Source of the DNA: Myxococcus dinghuensis
GTDB lineage: Bacteria > Myxococcota > Myxococcia > Myxococcales > Myxococcaceae
Assembly (NCBI RefSeq): GCF_024198235.1
Contig: NZ_JAKCFB010000031.1
Span: forward strand, 50,305 to 114,304
DNA length: 64,000 bases
Reading direction: 5' to 3'
Position 1 is the stretch's first letter. Every line of letters starts with the position of its first letter. The notes beneath the pieces were generated by a model that searched no databases, had not been told where the DNA came from, and worked only from the letters and a program-made list of their open reading frames with translations. A program made the position numbers and the translations under genes. Positions 26,994 to 34,361 of the stretch are shown one piece after another.

Positions 26994-27320
26994 TCAGGGC
27001 AGGCGCGGGTGGAGGAAGCGCGCCAGGGCGATGAAGTCGTCCCAGTCCAGCGTGCCGAACTCCAGCGCGACGCCGTCCGCCTCCCGCCGACGGATGTCGC
27101 AGGTGGTGACGATCTCCCGCTCTCCCGGCAGGGGCAGGCTCAACGTGAGCTTCGTCTGGGCGTCCCCGGGATGGGCGTGGAGGAACAGCCCCGCCATCGA
27201 CAGGTCCCGGGCCTGGGCCATCACCGTGCGCCCCGGGAGGATGACCTTCACGGGGAAGGCGCCGGCGACGCGAGGGTGGAACCGCTCGGCGATTTGTGGG
27301 CCACCATGGGGAGTCTGCAC
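26994..27320 (-). CDS. PilZ domain protein
   Basis: With the GTG at 27320 as start, the product has 108 residues; the frame stays open to 27500 but the extra residues look non-coding. The PilZ signature is clear: 'RFHPRVAGAFPVKVILPG' (the R-x-x-x-R region), then 'ARDLSMAGLFLHAHPG', the D-x-S-x-x-G motif that contacts cyclic di-GMP. A strand pair 'LTLSLPLPGEREIVTTCDIR' and 'DGVALEFGTL' follow. It is probably a small cyclic di-GMP receptor. It lies next to, and divergent from, the type III secretion locus, which may or may not be meaningful. Confidence 0.85.
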   Translation of the reverse strand: MQTPHGGPQIAERFHPRVAGAFPVKVILPGRTVMAQARDLSMAGLFLHAHPGDAQTKLTLSLPLPGEREIVTTCDIRRREADGVALEFGTLDWDDFIALARFLHPRLP

Positions 27321-27543
27321 CGGTTCCGCTCCTCTCCGAGCAACAGGGTGCGACAACTCTGAGGCTCCTCGGCTCCGAGGCAAGTTTCCGTCCGCCGGCC
27401 ATGTGTCCCGGCGCGCGGACGCTCCTCCCGCCTTTCGGAGCCCGACGGCGCCCTGGCCCCGCGTCAGCCCTGCGGGATTGCTGGGCTTTCTGTCTGGCAC
27501 GGCCCCTGAAAAAGCCCGGGCAACTCACCGCTGGAGGTCGCCC

Positions 27544-28011
27544 GTGGACCCGAACAACCGCATCCCGTCGCTCACCATCACCCCCACCGTGCCGCGACAG
27601 ACGCCGCGCAACGACTTCGGCACGGTGCTGGCGCATGCCGCCCACGAGGTGGTGCGCTCCGGGGCGGGCATGGTGGGCGGGATGGTTCCGGCCGGCCCCA
27701 TCCTCAGCGCGGCGGTCTCCAGCGCGAAGACGGCGCTCGCGACGGTGGTGCCCATCACCTCCACGTCCTCCGCCGCGTCGGCGTCCACCGCGGCCGCGTC
27801 CAGCGGCCTGGGCGCGACGACGGGCAACGGCGACGCGTGGGACCTGCTGGAGGCGCAGAAGGCGCTCAGCGCGGAGGGGCAGAAGTTCAACGTGGCCTAC
27901 CTCCAATTGCAGAACGAGATGCAGCGGGAGAGCCGCGAGCACAACGCGGTCTCCAACATCATGAAGGTCCGCCACGACTCGGCGAAGGCCGCCATCAACA
28001 ACATCCGCTGA
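27544..28011 (+). CDS. Candidate type III needle/filament subunit (SctF-like C-terminus)
   Basis: The GTG at 27544 has GGAGG six bases upstream; the product is 155 residues. The first ~100 are Ala/Ser/Thr/Gly-rich with no clear fold. The last ~50 are a helical pair ending 'HNAVSNIMKVRHDSAKAAIN' and NIR. This matches, by eye, the end of needle proteins such as MxiH/PrgI (NAQSNTVKVIKDVDAAIIQN, then FR). The gene is first in the type III locus, just before sctI. Known needle subunits have ~80 residues, so the N-terminal half would be an extension. It could instead be an EspA-like filament protein. Confidence 0.6.
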   Translation: MDPNNRIPSLTITPTVPRQTPRNDFGTVLAHAAHEVVRSGAGMVGGMVPAGPILSAAVSSAKTALATVVPITSTSSAASASTAAASSGLGATTGNGDAWDLLEAQKALSAEGQKFNVAYLQLQNEMQRESREHNAVSNIMKVRHDSAKAAINNIR

Positions 28012-28026
28012 GGGAGCTGGCGAGCC

Positions 28027-28503
28027 ATGGGCATGGACAAGCTTGGGGCCGTGGGTGGCGCGGGGATGGCGCCCTCGGTGGAGTCGGGGCGTGAGCGGTT
28101 CGGCAAGGTGATGGAGGAGGCCCGGCCTCGGGCGGCTCCGGTGGCGACGGAGGCAACTCCCGCGCGCGCGGTCACCGAGGCGCCCGCGGGTGTCTCGCGG
28201 GCGGAGTCGGTGGGTGGGGTCGCGTCGTCGGGGTGCGTGGAGGCACGTCAGGGGCCTCGGGTGGATTCGGTGCAGTCGGCGCGGGAGCAACAGGCGGCGC
28301 GGATGCTCGACCGGGTGGGGCAGGCCCAGAAGCGGTTGGATGGCATCCTGGAGCTGGCGGAGTCGGGGCGCTCGTTCTCTCCCGCGGAGCTGCTCGCCTT
28401 CCAGGCGCAGGTATACCGGGCGAGCCAGGAGCTCGACCTCGCCGGCAAGGTCGTCGAGAAGGCCACGGGCGGCGTCAAGCAGGTCCTGCAGACGCAGGTC
28501 TGA
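28027..28503 (+). CDS. sctI: Type III secretion inner rod protein SctI
   Basis: The 158-residue protein has a disordered N-terminal half (Ala/Val/Pro/Glu-rich) and a helical C-terminal half. The end 'FSPAELLAFQAQVYRASQEL' followed by 'DLAGKVVEKATGGVKQVLQT' is typical of YscI/HrpB/PrgJ rod proteins, where the second half forms the rod helix. Its position 15 bases before sctJ is the usual place for sctI. The Yersinia YscI is somewhat shorter. Family assignment is by pattern; together with synteny it is likely. Confidence 0.75.
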   Translation: MGMDKLGAVGGAGMAPSVESGRERFGKVMEEARPRAAPVATEATPARAVTEAPAGVSRAESVGGVASSGCVEARQGPRVDSVQSAREQQAARMLDRVGQAQKRLDGILELAESGRSFSPAELLAFQAQVYRASQELDLAGKVVEKATGGVKQVLQTQV

Positions 28504-28517
28504 GGGGAGGCCTTCTC

Positions 28518-29321
28518 ATGCGTTTCTCTCCACGACACGTCTTGTTCCTGCTGTGGCTGGGCGCGGTGGGGTGCCGCGAGCGCATCCAACACGGCCTCGA
28601 CGAGCGACAGGCCAACGAGCTGCAATCGGTGCTCATCGAGCGGGGCCTCGAGGCGCGCAAGGTGCCGGAGCCCGGCAAGAAGCCCACCTGGGCCATCGAA
28701 GTCCCGGACGAGCACGCATCGGATGCGGTGCGAGTCCTCTCCGAACTGGGGCTGCCGAGGCCCGCCGCGGAGGTGGGGTGTGACGTCTTCGGGGGGAGTG
28801 GTCTGGTGCGCACGCCCGTGGAGGAAGGTCTCTGCCGGGTGCGGGTGCTGGAGCGGGGCCTGGAGAAGACGCTCCAGACGGTGGAGGGGGTGCTCCTCGC
28901 GCGGGTGCACCTGGTCGTTCCGGCGCCGCCGCGTCCAGGGGTGGCGCCGATTCCGTCCAAGGCCTCGGCCATGTTGCGCGTGATGCCGGGGAGCGCCGCG
29001 CGGGTGCGGCAGTCCGCGGAGACGTTGAAGGCGCTGCTGGCGGGCGGGGTGGAGGGGTTGTCACCGGAGGCCGTGTCGCTGCTGGTGGACGAGGTCCAGG
29101 TGCGGGTGGAGGCGCCTCCCTCGGAGGGTGTTTCCGCGCTGACGCGGCTGCGAGTCCTGCTGGGAGGGCTGGCGGTGGTGGTGACGGGGCTCTCGGGCGT
29201 GCTCGTGTGGGTGACGTTGAGGATGCGGCATTACCGCGAGCAGGCCGCGGTGCCTCCCGCCGCGGCGCCCGTGCCGGCGCGCCCGGTGGTGTCGCCGCCC
29301 GCGTCGCGCAAGGTGGCGTGA
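28518..29321 (+). CDS. sctJ: Type III secretion inner-ring lipoprotein SctJ
   Basis: 267 residues; GGGGAGG lies seven bases before the ATG at 28518. A lipoprotein signal (VLFLLWLGAVGC) places the lipidated Cys at residue 19. Ring-building domains follow: 'LDERQANELQSVLIERGLEA', 'TWAIEVPDEHASDAVRVLSE', and 'GLEKTLQTVEGVLLARVHLV'. A membrane helix lies near residues 215-235 (LGGLAVVVTGLSGVLVWVTL). This is the YscJ/HrcJ/PrgK fold, the inner-membrane MS-ring equivalent. No gene for the partner ring SctD is found nearby. Confidence 0.92.
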   Translation: MRFSPRHVLFLLWLGAVGCRERIQHGLDERQANELQSVLIERGLEARKVPEPGKKPTWAIEVPDEHASDAVRVLSELGLPRPAAEVGCDVFGGSGLVRTPVEEGLCRVRVLERGLEKTLQTVEGVLLARVHLVVPAPPRPGVAPIPSKASAMLRVMPGSAARVRQSAETLKALLAGGVEGLSPEAVSLLVDEVQVRVEAPPSEGVSALTRLRVLLGGLAVVVTGLSGVLVWVTLRMRHYREQAAVPPAAAPVPARPVVSPPASRKVA

Positions 29322-29335
29322 GGAGAGGCCGCGCC

Positions 29336-29821
29336 ATGGATGCGACGAGGGTGGGGCGGGTTCGGAGCCCGATGAAGAAGGCGCGGACGGCGGTGCCGGT
29401 GGGGACCGTCGCGGACCGGGACAGGACGCCCATCCGGCGCCCTCCGTTGCCACTTCCCGTGGAGCGATATGCGTTGGTGGCGTGGGTGTTGGGGCGGGAG
29501 CGGGCGGAGGCGCTGGTGGACGGGTTGGGCGAGAGGGACGCGGAGCGGGCGAAGGCGCACCTGCGGCAGCTCGCGGCGCTGCCCTCCTCTCTGCGGCAGG
29601 CGAAGGTCACGGCTGAATTCGGGGAGCGGGCCGACGCGGCCGCAAGGTTGAAGACCTTGATGGACGAGGTGCCGGAGCCCCTGCGCAAGGAGGTGTTCCG
29701 GCGCCTGCCTCCCTTCCACCGGACCTTGTTTCCGGAGCGGCGGGTGGAGGCCGCGGACCCGTTGTCGCCGCCCGCGCTGGCGGTGCTCGCGGAGCGGCTG
29801 ATTCGGGAGGCCACGCGCTGA
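29336..29821 (+). CDS. Unknown protein of type III locus, in SctK/SctL position
   Basis: 161 residues with no signal peptide or membrane helix. A basic N-terminus (VRSPMKKARTAVPVG) precedes a helical body: 'LPVERYALVAWVLGRERAEA', 'ERAKAHLRQLAALPSSLRQA', 'LMDEVPEPLRKEVFRRLPPF' and 'HRTLFPE'. I do not recognise a family. In Yersinia-type operons the genes after sctJ are sctK (sorting-platform adaptor) and sctL (ATPase stator), so a sorting-platform role is possible. Helices resembling FliG-type ring proteins are another thought. The 121 bases after it, before sctQ, are non-coding. Confidence 0.75.
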   Translation: MDATRVGRVRSPMKKARTAVPVGTVADRDRTPIRRPPLPLPVERYALVAWVLGRERAEALVDGLGERDAERAKAHLRQLAALPSSLRQAKVTAEFGERADAAARLKTLMDEVPEPLRKEVFRRLPPFHRTLFPERRVEAADPLSPPALAVLAERLIREATR

Positions 29822-29942
29822 CGGCGGGCGCGGGGAGCGGGTGTCACGGACAGGGACAGGGTTTGGGCCCCACGGGCGCACCACTGCGGGCGCCGTGCGT
29901 GGGGGACGTGTGGCCGCAGTTCTGCTGGAGCGGGAGCCTTCG

Positions 29943-31085
29943 ATGAATCATGACACCGTGCCATCCATCACCGTCGAGGTGGCACCGCTGCGCCGGTTGG
30001 GGGCGCGCCGGATGAGCCGGGCCCACCTCGTGCTCATGGACCGGCCGCGCGTGGGGCAGTTGGGGCGCGTGGCGTTGCGGTCGGTGTGCGAGGCGTTGGG
30101 TCGTGAGCTGGGGACTCCCGTCACGGCGGAGGCCCGGCTCCTGGATGCGCTGGTGTCTCCGGTGGGAGGGCTCGCGCGGCCGGCGATCTTCGCGTTGTTC
30201 GAGCTGTCGGCGGTGGGGGGGACGGCGGTGTTGGAACTCGACCCCGCGGTGGCCATCGCGGGGCTGGAGCGGATCGCGGGCGCGGGGGCCAGGCCGGGGG
30301 TGGTGACGGAGCTCTCCCGGTTGGAGGACGCGACGCTGGGCTACCTGATGCTCGTGGGGCTCTCCGCCCTGCGCTCACTTCCGGAGCTGCACGCGCTGCT
30401 CGCGCCGCGCCTCACCCGCGTGACCATGAAGGCGGAGGACGTCCTGGCGCGGTTGGAGGGGCGGCCGTCCTGGGTGGCCGTGGAGCTGCGGCTCGGTGTG
30501 GGGGAGGTGAGCGCGGGAGGGCGCCTGCTGGTGCCCGCCCAGGTCCTCCAGAGTGTCTTCCAGGCGCTGCCCGCCGAGCGGCGGGAGGGGGCGTCCGAGG
30601 TGCTCACCGCGACGTTGGCGCTGCGCGTGCTCATGGGGCGCACGGGCCTGACGGGCACGTCGGCGGAGTCGCTCGCGGAGGGGGACGTGGTGCTCCTCGA
30701 GGGACTGCGGCGGGAGGGCCCGGCGCTGCGCGGACGAGGGCGACTGGTGGCCCGGGGGTTCGAGCTCCAGGGGGAGTTCCAATCAGGAGGTTTCTCGCTG
30801 ACCCGCGCGCGGACGCGCGCGCTTTCACAGGAGTCGGACATGGTGACGTCGGATGAAGGACTCGCGGAGATGCCTCCACTCCCCGTGGACGTGGAGGTGG
30901 AGTTGACGCGGGTGATGGTGTCGTTGTCGGAGCTGGCCACGTTGAAGCCGGGCTCGTTGTTGCCGCTGCACATGAATGCCGTGCAGCCGGTGCTGCTGCG
31001 CGTGGGGGAGCGCGCGGTGGCGCGTGCCGAGTTGGTGGAGATCGAGGGTGAGGTGGGGGCCCGCATCCTGGCCCTGCTGCCATGA
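29943..31085 (+). CDS. sctQ: Type III secretion cytoplasmic ring protein SctQ
   Basis: The 380-residue protein has the FliM/FliN-related layout. The C-terminal SpoA domain runs from 'LPVDVEVELTRVMVSLSELA' to 'ARAELVEIEGEVGARILALL', including the typical 'LKPGSLLPL' turn. A second, weaker SpoA-like segment occurs around 'EGDVVLLEGLRREGPALRGR'. SctQ builds the cytoplasmic sorting platform and the homologue of the flagellar C-ring. The gene overlaps the FliO-like gene by four bases, so it is clearly in the same transcription unit as sctR-V. Confidence 0.9.
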   Translation: MNHDTVPSITVEVAPLRRLGARRMSRAHLVLMDRPRVGQLGRVALRSVCEALGRELGTPVTAEARLLDALVSPVGGLARPAIFALFELSAVGGTAVLELDPAVAIAGLERIAGAGARPGVVTELSRLEDATLGYLMLVGLSALRSLPELHALLAPRLTRVTMKAEDVLARLEGRPSWVAVELRLGVGEVSAGGRLLVPAQVLQSVFQALPAERREGASEVLTATLALRVLMGRTGLTGTSAESLAEGDVVLLEGLRREGPALRGRGRLVARGFELQGEFQSGGFSLTRARTRALSQESDMVTSDEGLAEMPPLPVDVEVELTRVMVSLSELATLKPGSLLPLHMNAVQPVLLRVGERAVARAELVEIEGEVGARILALLP

Positions 31086-31522
31086 ACGTGCGGATGCAGG
31101 GGCTGAAGGTCCAGACCTCTCCGCGCGCCCGGTTGTTCGGGGCGGTGGTGCTCGTCGTCGGACTGTCGTTGCTGGGGCCACTGGGAGGCGCGTCCGGCGT
31201 GGCGGGCGCGCGTGTGTTGCTCGCGCTGGTGGCGCTGGCGACGCTGGGGTGGTGGTGGCACCGCAGAGGCGTGGAGCGGACGCATGTCCCGGCGGTCGAG
31301 CGGATGCGGGTCATCTCCCGGGAAGGATTGTCACCACGGTGTGGCGTGGCGCTGGTGGAGGTGGAGGGCCGGGGCTTCCTGGTGGCCTATGGCGACGCGT
31401 TCGCGGAGATTCATCCGCTGCAAGGGCGGGAGGAGGAGGGTGGGCTGGAGGTGATGGCCAGGGCACGCCGCCTGCGGCCCCGGTGGCGGATGCCCCAGGT
31501 GTCGTGCCGAGGGCAGTCATGA
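31082..31522 (+). CDS. FliO-like membrane protein in type III locus
   Basis: 146 residues: one or two membrane segments at about 17-60 (LFGAVVLVVGLSLLGPLGGA; VLLALVALATLGWWW), then a small domain 'ERMRVISREGLSPRCGVALV' followed by 'EVEGRGFLVAYGDAFAEIHP'. That pattern of beta strands after a single anchor is what FliO proteins show (for example ...RLxLGPRxSLALVEVGGRxLLLGV). FliO helps FliP assemble in flagella and is normally absent from virulence-type secretion systems. It overlaps sctQ in front and sctR (the FliP homologue) behind by four bases each, just as in flagellar fliMNOPQR operons. Confidence 0.72.
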   Translation: MNVRMQGLKVQTSPRARLFGAVVLVVGLSLLGPLGGASGVAGARVLLALVALATLGWWWHRRGVERTHVPAVERMRVISREGLSPRCGVALVEVEGRGFLVAYGDAFAEIHPLQGREEEGGLEVMARARRLRPRWRMPQVSCRGQS

Positions 31523-32253
31523 CGCGCGCCTGGGGTGGGTGTGCCGGGCTGCTCGTTCCGATGGGGGCCTGGGCGGCGGAAGGGCCCCTGTCGAAGATGT
31601 CCTACGCGGGCAGCCCCTTGTCGATGATGGGGATGCTCGCGGTGATGTCGTTGTTGCCGTTCGCGGTGTTGATGTTGACGAGCTTCTCGAAGATCGCGGT
31701 GGTCCTGTCGCTGGCGCGCTCGGCGATGGGGACCCAGCAGGCGCCTCCGACGTTGGTGTTGACGGGGCTGGCCGCGGTGCTGACGGGGCACATCATGGCG
31801 CCGGTGATGGAGCGGATGTACGACGAAGCCCAGCGTGTCCAGGACGTCCTGGAGAAGGGGACGGGCGCGCAGATGCTCGGGGCCGCGGCGGAGGTCGCGG
31901 AGCCGCTGCGCGCGTTCTTGGTGAAGCACGGGAGCGAGGAGGAGCGCGCCCGCTTCGTGGACCTGGCGCGCGAGCTGCGTCCTCCCGAGGAGATGGCCGC
32001 GGTGAAGGAGACGGACGTCTTCGTGGTCATCCCCGCCTTCGTCGTCACCGAGCTGAAGGAGGCCTTCCAGATTGGCTTCCTCGTCTTCCTCCCGTTCCTG
32101 GTGCTCGACATGGTCATCGCGAACGTGCTGCTCGCGTTGGGGATGCAGACGCTGTCCCCGAGCCAGGTGAGCCTGCCCTTCAAGATATTGCTCTTCGTGG
32201 CCGTGGATGGCTGGTCGCTGCTCGCGCGGGGCCTCATCCTGGGCTACCGGTGA
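31519..32253 (+). CDS. sctR: Type III secretion export gate protein SctR (FliP family)
   Basis: 244 residues starting at the ATG inside the previous stop. A cleavable signal-like N-terminus (GLLVPMGAWAAEG) is followed by the FliP/SctR segments: 'FAVLMLTSFSKIAVVLSLAR', 'TLVLTGLAAVLTGHIMAPVM', 'VVIPAFVVTELKEAFQIGFL' and 'LALGMQTLSPSQVSLPFKIL'. The last two are the PROSITE-type FliP signatures. SctR forms the pentameric core of the export gate with SctS and SctT. A signal peptide is typical for FliP but unusual for virulence-type SctR. Confidence 0.96.
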   Translation: MTRAWGGCAGLLVPMGAWAAEGPLSKMSYAGSPLSMMGMLAVMSLLPFAVLMLTSFSKIAVVLSLARSAMGTQQAPPTLVLTGLAAVLTGHIMAPVMERMYDEAQRVQDVLEKGTGAQMLGAAAEVAEPLRAFLVKHGSEEERARFVDLARELRPPEEMAAVKETDVFVVIPAFVVTELKEAFQIGFLVFLPFLVLDMVIANVLLALGMQTLSPSQVSLPFKILLFVAVDGWSLLARGLILGYR

Positions 32254-32257
32254 CGTC

Positions 32258-32527
32258 ATGACCCAGGACCTGTTGCTCACCCTGGGCCGCGAGGCGCTGC
32301 TGCTGATGGTGCTCGCGTCGTTGCCGCCCATCGGAGCGAGCCTGTTCGTGGGCTTCCTGTCGAGCTTGTTCCAGGCGACGACCCAACTGCAGGAGAGCAC
32401 GTTGTCGGTGGTGCCGAAGCTCGTCGCGGCGGTGGTGGCCCTGGTGCTCTCGGGGCCGTGGATCGCCGCGCAGCTCACGCGGTTCACCCACCAACTGTTG
32501 ATGCTCATCGCCGAGGTGTCCGTATGA
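32258..32527 (+). CDS. sctS: Type III secretion export gate protein SctS (FliQ family)
   Basis: 89 residues with two hydrophobic hairpin helices: 'EALLLMVLASLPPIGASLFV' and 'PKLVAAVVALVLSGPWIAAQ'. Between them is the FliQ-family block 'GFLSSLFQATTQLQESTLS', which lines the export gate. Length equals that of FliQ/YscS. It starts four bases after the sctR stop and overlaps sctT by four bases. Confidence 0.95.
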   Translation: MTQDLLLTLGREALLLMVLASLPPIGASLFVGFLSSLFQATTQLQESTLSVVPKLVAAVVALVLSGPWIAAQLTRFTHQLLMLIAEVSV

Positions 32528-33318
32528 ACCTGGAGATGCTCGGCGCACAGCTCGAGGCGCTGGGCCCGAGCCTCATCGCCGTGGCGTTGTGTGCCACGCG
32601 GCTGCTCCCCGTGGCCTTCCTGTGCCCGCTGTTGGGAGGGCAGGCCACGCCGACGACGGTGCGGTTGGGGCTCGTGCTCGGGCTGTCGCTGTTCCTCCAT
32701 CTCGAAGCGGGTGTCGCCCTGCCGGCGCCGGTGGAGTCCTCGCTGGCGCTGGGAGGGCTGGTGGTGCGGGAGCTGGTCTACGGGGCGTCCATCGGGTTGA
32801 TCTCCGCGCTCCCGTTCGACGCGGCCCGGATGGGTGGGCGGTTCATCGACCTCTTTCGGGGGACCTCGGCCGAGGCGAGCCTGCCGGTGGCGGGGAGCCG
32901 GGAGTCGGCCACGGGAGACGGGCTCCATCAGCTCCTCGTCGCGCTGGTGGTCTCCGGGCCCTTGTTCCCAGTGGTCGTGGGAGCGCTGGTCCGGGGCTTC
33001 GGTGTGGTGGGGTTGGGCGCGTTCGTGCCCACTGAGGCGGCGACGACGCACGTGGTCCTGCTGTCGGGGGGGGCGCTGGCCACGGGGTTGGCCGTGGGGG
33101 CGCCGGTGGCGGCCGCCACGCTGACGGTGGATTGCTTCCTGGGGATGGCGTCGCGCGCGGCTCCCCAGGTGGGGATCCAGGAGCTGGGCGCGCCGCTGAG
33201 GATCCTGGGGGGCGGCGTGGTGCTCTGGCTGGGCGTGGGGTTGTTGTGCGAGCGCCTGCTGGTGGAGGTCTCGTCCACGGAGGGCGCTCTCGGGTTGCTC
33301 GGGGGGCTGGGGCGATGA
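32524..33318 (+). CDS. sctT: Type III secretion export gate protein SctT (FliR family)
   Basis: 264 residues with about six membrane segments. Features of FliR/YscT include 'VALCATRLLPVAFLCPLLGG' at the start, 'VVRELVYGASIGLISALPFD' in the middle with the following 'GRFIDLFRGT', and 'MASRAAPQVGIQELGAPLRI' near the end. SctT caps the SctR-SctS core. It overlaps sctS and sctU by four bases each, so the five gate genes are translated from one message. Confidence 0.94.
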   Translation: MNLEMLGAQLEALGPSLIAVALCATRLLPVAFLCPLLGGQATPTTVRLGLVLGLSLFLHLEAGVALPAPVESSLALGGLVVRELVYGASIGLISALPFDAARMGGRFIDLFRGTSAEASLPVAGSRESATGDGLHQLLVALVVSGPLFPVVVGALVRGFGVVGLGAFVPTEAATTHVVLLSGGALATGLAVGAPVAAATLTVDCFLGMASRAAPQVGIQELGAPLRILGGGVVLWLGVGLLCERLLVEVSSTEGALGLLGGLGR

Positions 33319-34361
33319 GTGGCGAGAAGACGGAGCAGCCGTCACCGAAGCGGCTGCGAGAGGCGCGGCGCAAGGGGCAGATTCCCCGCAGCCGGCTCTT
33401 GTCCTCCAGCGCGGTGACGCTCGGAGGCGTGCTGGGCCTCCTCGCGGGAGCCTCCTCGGGGCTCGCCCATCTGCGTGAATGGGCGGCCCGGCTGTTCTCG
33501 TCGCAGCGAATGGAGGGGGCCTGGGAGGAGGCGACCTGGCTCTGGGTTCGTCTGTGTGGCCCCGCGTGTGGTGGCGCGCTCGCGGCGTCGCTCCTAGTGA
33601 GCCTCGCCACCGTGGGGTTCGAGTCGAACCCGCTGCACGTGCTCCCGAAGCTGGAGCGCATCAGCCCCGCGGCGGGATTCAAGCGGCTGTTCAGCCTGCG
33701 CCCCCTGCGTGAGGCGGGGGTGGCGCTCGGGATGGTGGTGGTGGTCGCGGTGCTCGTGTGGAACGACGTGGAGGCGCTGGGTGGTGAGGTGCTGCAGGCC
33801 TCCTGGCTGGAGGGCGCGGAGGGGCTGTCCCGGTTGCTGGCTCCCTGGGAGGCGCTCGTCGTCCGGGTGGCGTGGGTGTTGTTCGTGCTCGGTGTCGGGG
33901 ACTACGCGCTGGCCCGGCGACGTCACCTGCGGGACTTGATGATGAGCCGCGAGGAGCTGAAGCGGGAGTTCCGCGAGAGCGAGGGAGATCCGCGCCACAA
34001 GGGACAACGACGCGCCTTGCATCGCCAACTGGCCCAGGGGGGCCCGGCACGTGGGGTGCAAAAGGCCAGCGCCGTGGTCATCAACCCCACGCACATCGCG
34101 GTCGCGCTTCGCTACGACGCGCGAGAATGTGAGGCGCCCTATCTCGTGGCCAAGGCCCGGGAGGAGGAGGCGCTGTCGCTGCGGGAGGAGGCCCTGCGGT
34201 TGGGGGTTCCCATCGTCCGGGACATCCCACTGGCACGCAGCCTCATCCACTACGACGTGGGCGAGCCCATTCCCGAGGAACTCTACCAGGCGGCGGCGGT
34301 CGTCCTCCGCACGGCGATGGAGACGCGAGACGCGGACGTCCATCCACGGAGACAGACGTGA
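33315..34361 (+). CDS. sctU: Type III secretion switch protein SctU (FlhB family)
   Basis: 348 residues. The N-terminus 'GEKTEQPSPKRLREARRKGQ' is a family hallmark. Four membrane segments follow up to about residue 210. The cytoplasmic domain begins 'MMSREELKREFRESEGDPRH' and contains the autocleavage motif NPTH (257-260) in 'AVVINPTHIAVALRYD'. Cleavage between Asn257 and Pro258 lets FlhB/SctU switch substrates. All key residues are present, so the switch should work. It overlaps sctT and sctV by four bases. Confidence 0.96.
   Translation: MSGEKTEQPSPKRLREARRKGQIPRSRLLSSSAVTLGGVLGLLAGASSGLAHLREWAARLFSSQRMEGAWEEATWLWVRLCGPACGGALAASLLVSLATVGFESNPLHVLPKLERISPAAGFKRLFSLRPLREAGVALGMVVVVAVLVWNDVEALGGEVLQASWLEGAEGLSRLLAPWEALVVRVAWVLFVLGVGDYALARRRHLRDLMMSREELKREFRESEGDPRHKGQRRALHRQLAQGGPARGVQKASAVVINPTHIAVALRYDARECEAPYLVAKAREEEALSLREEALRLGVPIVRDIPLARSLIHYDVGEPIPEELYQAAAVVLRTAMETRDADVHPRRQT

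Noticed and set aside
27490..27512. CTGGCACG in front of the type III locus as a sigma-54 promoter
   Set aside because: The -24 element matches but the base pair ten positions after GG is not GC, so the spacing rule fails.
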